A stretch of DNA of 8,227 bases, taken from the NCBI GenBank assembly GCA_035646635.1, contig DASRPA010000071.1, positions 1 through 8,227 on the forward strand, read 5' to 3'. The notes under the pieces are model-generated. The model saw only the letters and a list, made by a program, of their open reading frames with translations, was not told the origin of the DNA and did not search any database. Below, one piece after another: positions 6,278 to 8,227 of this stretch. Positions within the stretch are counted from its first letter, which is position 1. Each line of letters starts with the position of its first letter. Origin of the DNA: JACDAL01 sp035646635 (lineage in GTDB: Bacteria > Actinomycetota > CADDZG01 > WHSQ01). A program made the position numbers and the translations under genes.

Positions 6278-7451
6278 AACACCCATCCCCCTCTGCGTCC
6301 CGCATCTCGCCGGGAACGAGTGGCTCTATGTCAAGGAATGTTTGGACACGAACTGGGTGTCCTCAGTTGGTCTGTTCGTCGACCGCTTCGAGCGCGAGAT
6401 GGCCGAAGTGGCCGACACAAAGTACGCCGTGGCGACGGTCAATGGGACTGCCGCCCTTCATACAGCCCTCATGCTGGCCGGCGTTGAGCCCGGAGACGAG
6501 GTTCTTGTCTCGGATCTGACCTTCATTGCCCCGGCGAACGCCATTCGATACATGGGAGCTCACCCCGTCTTTGTGGACGCGGAACCAGACTACTGGCAAA
6601 TGGATGTCCGGAAGCTCAAGGACTTTCTCGAGCGGGGGTGCGACACGACCGCGCGGCCCCTACGGAACAAGGCTACCGGTCGCAGGGTAAGAGCGCTCCT
6701 GCCCGTGCACATCCTCGGCAGTGTCTGCGATATGGGATCCATCGTAGAGCTGGGCAATCGGTTCGGCCTCCCGGTCATTGAGGACGCCACCGAAGCCCTC
6801 GGTGCGAAGTACGGTGGGCACCCCGCGGGTTCTTTGGGGGTTATTGGGTGCTTCTCGTTCAACGGAAACAAGATCCTGACCACCGGCGGTGGCGGGATGC
6901 TTGTGACAAACGACGAGACCTTGGCCCAACGCGCCCGCTACCTCACCACCCAAGCCAAGGATGACCCACAGGAGTTCGTCCACGGCGAGGTCGGGTATAA
7001 CTATCGGCTTCCCAATGTGCTAGCCGCAATAGGGTGCGCCCAACTTGAGCAACTGGACAGGTTCATTGCACGCAAGCGCGAGATTGCCGCAGCGTATACT
7101 GATGCCCTTGCTGATCTTCCTGGTGTGGCGCCCATGCGCGAGCCCCTTGAGACCTTCAGCACCTTTTGGCTGTATACCATTTGCCTCGACGAACCTCGCG
7201 CAAGGCTTGGGAGCAGAGACCTCATGAAAGCGCTGAATATCGAGGGAATCCAGGCCCGCCCTCTGTGGCAGCCAATGCATATGTCACCGGCTCACCCGGG
7301 TGCCTCTGCCACTGATTGCACCGTTGCCGAACGCCTGAATCGGGAGTGCCTAAGCATTCCGTGCAGTGCTGGGATCACGGAGCCACAGCAGCAGACCGTG
7401 GGTGCGATTCTTCGCGAGATGCTGATAGGCAAAAGCAGACCGGCATCGTGA
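6270..7451 (+). CDS. legC: PLP-dependent sugar aminotransferase, LegC type (DegT/DnrJ/EryC1 family)
   Basis: From ATG 6270 the product is 393 residues, normal for the family. Seen are VNGTAALHTALMLAG (57-71, PLP-phosphate binding), SDLTFIAPANAI (81-92), LPVHILGS (144-151), IEDATEALGA (170-179, D172 contacting the PLP ring nitrogen), and CFSFNGNKILTTGGGGM (194-210) with K201 as the Schiff-base lysine. GYNYRLPNVLAAIGCAQLE (242-260) is the usual dimer/substrate segment. The FNGNK-TTGGGG form is typical of LegC-like members. Its inferred reaction is glutamate-dependent amination at C4 of the LegB product, giving the 4-amino sugar that the NeuD/LegH-type enzyme would acetylate. The frame extends upstream to 6027 within legB without family resemblance; GGAG at 6259-6262 and the conserved ETPIPLCVPHLAGNEW start support 6270. 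It overlaps legB by 8 nt and the truncated epimerase by 4 nt (GTGA). Confidence 0.91.
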   Translation: MSETPIPLCVPHLAGNEWLYVKECLDTNWVSSVGLFVDRFEREMAEVADTKYAVATVNGTAALHTALMLAGVEPGDEVLVSDLTFIAPANAIRYMGAHPVFVDAEPDYWQMDVRKLKDFLERGCDTTARPLRNKATGRRVRALLPVHILGSVCDMGSIVELGNRFGLPVIEDATEALGAKYGGHPAGSLGVIGCFSFNGNKILTTGGGGMLVTNDETLAQRARYLTTQAKDDPQEFVHGEVGYNYRLPNVLAAIGCAQLEQLDRFIARKREIAAAYTDALADLPGVAPMREPLETFSTFWLYTICLDEPRARLGSRDLMKALNIEGIQARPLWQPMHMSPAHPGASATDCTVAERLNRECLSIPCSAGITEPQQQTVGAILREMLIGKSRPAS

Positions 7452-7612
7452 ACCCGGTTGACCGCACGCAAACGGCGCCGGCCCTCGGAGGAAGATGTTC
7501 GTTAGCGGAAGCTAAGGGGTCTTCTGTTGTACTCGAAGAGAACAGACCTACCAGAAGAGTCTTGTTCCTAACAGGCACCCGCGCTGACTTTGGGAAACTC
7601 AAGCCGCTGATT

Positions 7613-7641
7613 GGGGCGGTTGCGGTGAACCCGGGGCGGTT
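7613..7641 (+). repeat. 9-bp direct repeat at the truncation point
   Basis: GGGGCGGTT occurs at 7613-7621 and again at 7633-7641, a 20-nt period. The second copy falls where the epimerase similarity ends and abuts the inverted repeat, so it may mark the rearrangement junction. The copies are short and GC-rich, and chance is possible. Confidence 0.4.
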
Positions 7642-7684
7642 CAGCCGACCAGTTGATGGCGCCAACGGTGCAAAGGTCGGCTGA
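7641..7684 (+). repeat. 10-bp inverted repeat at the IS remnant junction
   Basis: TCAGCCGACC (7641-7650) and GGTCGGCTGA (7675-7684) are perfect inverted copies separated by 24 nt, with a smaller GTTG/CAAC hairpin (7652-7655 and 7663-7666) nested inside. The pair lies between the last recognisable epimerase codon and the first recognisable transposase codon and supplies the stop of the truncated frame. It does not match the right terminal end of the IS. Confidence 0.6.
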
Positions 7685-8001
7685 CCGTAGGGGCGGACAA
7701 GGGCTACAACACCAAGAATTTCGTCAAGAAGACCCGGAGCCTTCGTATCACCCCCTATGTGGGCGAGATGAAAAAGTACAACGCCATCGACCAGAGGACC
7801 ACCGGCTGGGAGGGCTACGCCACAAGTCAGCGCCGGCGCAAGATCGTGGAAGAGCCCTTCGGCTGGATGAAGGTGACCGGGGGTCTGCGCAGGCTCCGGC
7901 ATCGGGGAGAGGAGAAGGTGCGGGCGGTGTTCGCCTTCACCTGCGCCTGCTTCAACCTGGTGAGACTGAAGAACCTGGAGGCGAAGCTGTGTCCGGCGTG
8001 A
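7675..8001 (+). pseudogene. IS5-family-like DDE transposase, C-terminal fragment
   Basis: In the frame of base 7681 about 107 residues read LTVGADKGYNTKNFV, then RITPYVGEMKK, AIDQRTTGWEGYATSQ, RRRKIVEEPFGWMKVTGG, LRRLRHRGEEKV and a hydrophobic FAFTCACFNLVRLKNL ending, stopped by TGA at 7999-8001. GADKGY carries the second catalytic Asp, and RRRKIVEEPFGWMK fits the R(3)E(6)K part of the IS4/IS5 signature with the catalytic Glu. The first Asp and the N-terminal DNA-binding part are absent, and the frame has a stop at 7654-7656 with no plausible start. The fragment is therefore inactive. A shorter version could start at GTG 7759 but would lack the second Asp. Its codons are richer in third-position G/C than the epimerase fragment next to it, consistent with a different origin. 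Confidence 0.85.
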
Positions 8002-8022
8002 GGCTGAGGGGAGACATGGGGC

Positions 8023-8038
8023 CCTGCGGGGGCGCAGG
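8023..8038 (+). other. GC-rich hairpin downstream of the transposase fragment
   Basis: CCTGCG and CGCAGG pair around a GGGG loop, 21 nt after the transposase stop. No T-run follows, so I do not call it a terminator. The surrounding 8002-8128 holds no gene that I can support. Confidence 0.4.
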
Positions 8039-8128
8039 AGGGGTCCCTCGGGGGAGAATCGCCTCCAACGGGGCTCCGCCTGGCTCATTTCAGTCCTTGA
8101 CATCTATCGGCTCTCGCTGGTGTGAGTC

Positions 8129-8147
8129 GTTTTCAGCACCCTGCTAG
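8129..8147 (+). repeat. probable right terminal inverted repeat of the IS remnant
   Basis: GTTTTCAGCACCCTGCTAG lies about 130 nt past the transposase stop. Its TTTTCAGCA-CCTGCTAG shape resembles the outer ends of IS4/IS5-related elements as I remember them. Its inverse partner is not found in the window, which fits loss of the left part, so the exact terminal base is uncertain. Confidence 0.5.
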
Positions 8148-8227
8148 GTTTGCAGTGTACGGAAACATGTCGCAGAATGGTGGTTCGTGAGGTATTCTCA
8201 GTCGCGTATTCGGCGAGAAGTTGAGAC
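8148..8227. other. unassigned flank beyond the IS end
   Basis: These 80 bases should be DNA flanking the insertion. No frame resembles the missing epimerase portion, so the break in that gene is not a simple IS insertion with the rest kept alongside. One forward frame stays open to the window edge, but it is too short to interpret. Confidence 0.3.

Larger units (their letters stand above)
7448..7684 (+). pseudogene. second hydrolysing 2-epimerase (LegG/NeuC2-like), truncated N-terminus
   Basis: This 78-codon frame opens with GTG overlapping the legC stop (GTGA). Residues 38-54 read VLFLTGTRADFGKLKPL, the diagnostic N-terminus of hydrolysing nucleotide-sugar 2-epimerases. This TGTRADF-K-K version resembles the Campylobacter LegG (NeuC2) type more than the intact NeuC upstream. 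Recognisable sequence ends near base 7635, after AVAVNPG, and the frame stops at 7682-7684, at the edge of the IS remnant. Full-length members have about 370-390 residues, so all catalytic segments (GDR-E, HI-GGE, GNSS) are missing and the product cannot be active. An oddity is the 37-residue leader before VLFLTG: no other ATG, GTG or TTG lies in frame between 7448 and the conserved segment, so either the protein had an extension or the leader has also mutated. The downstream half is not found in the remaining window. Confidence 0.8.
7675..8147 (+). mobile_element. right-hand remnant of an IS5-family-like insertion sequence
   Basis: The stretch contains the C-terminal third of a DDE transposase (7675-8001), a GC-rich non-coding part with a small hairpin (8023-8038), and a candidate right terminal end at 8129-8147. 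No matching left end and no transposase N-terminus are present, so the element was deleted from its left side up to the epimerase fragment. The assignment to the IS5 group rests on the transposase motifs and should be treated as family-like only. Confidence 0.75.

Noticed and set aside
8023..8038. Hairpin as a rho-independent terminator
   Set aside because: The stem is only 6 bp with a G loop and is followed by purines, not by a T-run.
7653..8147. 164-codon forward frame overlapping the transposase fragment
   Set aside because: Its translation has no family resemblance, while the neighbouring frame encodes the conserved GADKGY and R(3)E(6)K motifs.
1..8227. CRISPR array, tRNA or rRNA genes, toxin-antitoxin or defence system
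   Set aside because: No regularly spaced repeats, tRNA-like cloverleaf or rRNA-like stretches were seen, and all convincing genes fit sugar metabolism or the IS remnant.

Overview
The window is a GC-rich bacterial segment with every recognisable gene on the + strand. Shine-Dalgarno-like sites, GTG and TTG starts and 1-8 nt gene overlaps are all present. The genes belong to nucleotide-sugar and surface-glycan (O-antigen, capsule or flagellar glycan) metabolism. The phylum cannot be resolved from the sequence alone.

Layout. (1) 1-265 is the 3' end of GDP-L-fucose synthase (fcl). (2) 262-687 is a wrecked GDP-mannose 4,6-dehydratase (gmd): its N-terminal ~74 residues are joined in frame to a short piece of its own C-terminus and then to an unrelated tail. 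(3) 684-7451 is a compact operon for a nonulosonic acid, most likely legionaminic acid or a related sialic-acid-like sugar. It encodes a NeuA-NeuB fusion (CMP-nonulosonate cytidylyltransferase plus nonulosonate synthase), a NeuC-type hydrolysing 2-epimerase, a NeuD/LegH/PglD-type acetyltransferase, a CBS-domain sugar-1-phosphate nucleotidyltransferase of the PtmE type, a LegB-type 4,6-dehydratase and a LegC-type PLP aminotransferase. (4) 7448-7684 is the start of a second, different 2-epimerase that is cut off after about 60-65 residues of real sequence. (5) 7675-8147 is the right-hand remnant of an IS5-family-like insertion sequence: transposase C-terminus plus right terminal end, no left end. 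(6) 8148-8227 is unassigned.

How the genes fit together. Known legionaminic acid chemistry (worked out in Campylobacter) runs: sugar-1-phosphate + GTP to a GDP-hexosamine (PtmE); 4,6-dehydration (LegB); C4 transamination (LegC); N-acetylation (LegH); hydrolysis with 2-epimerisation (LegG); condensation with PEP (LegI/NeuB); activation with CTP (LegF/NeuA). Every step has a candidate here, with the last two on one polypeptide. All junctions from the fusion gene to the truncated epimerase overlap by 1-8 nt, which points to one translationally coupled transcript.

The most notable points are the NeuA-NeuB fusion, the presence of two different hydrolysing 2-epimerase types of which one is broken at an IS remnant (raising the question of whether the locus makes legionaminic acid, sialic acid, or neither now), and the double-deleted gmd whose frame ends exactly in an ATGA overlap with the next operon. 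The locus looks like a sugar cassette that has been remodelled at both edges.
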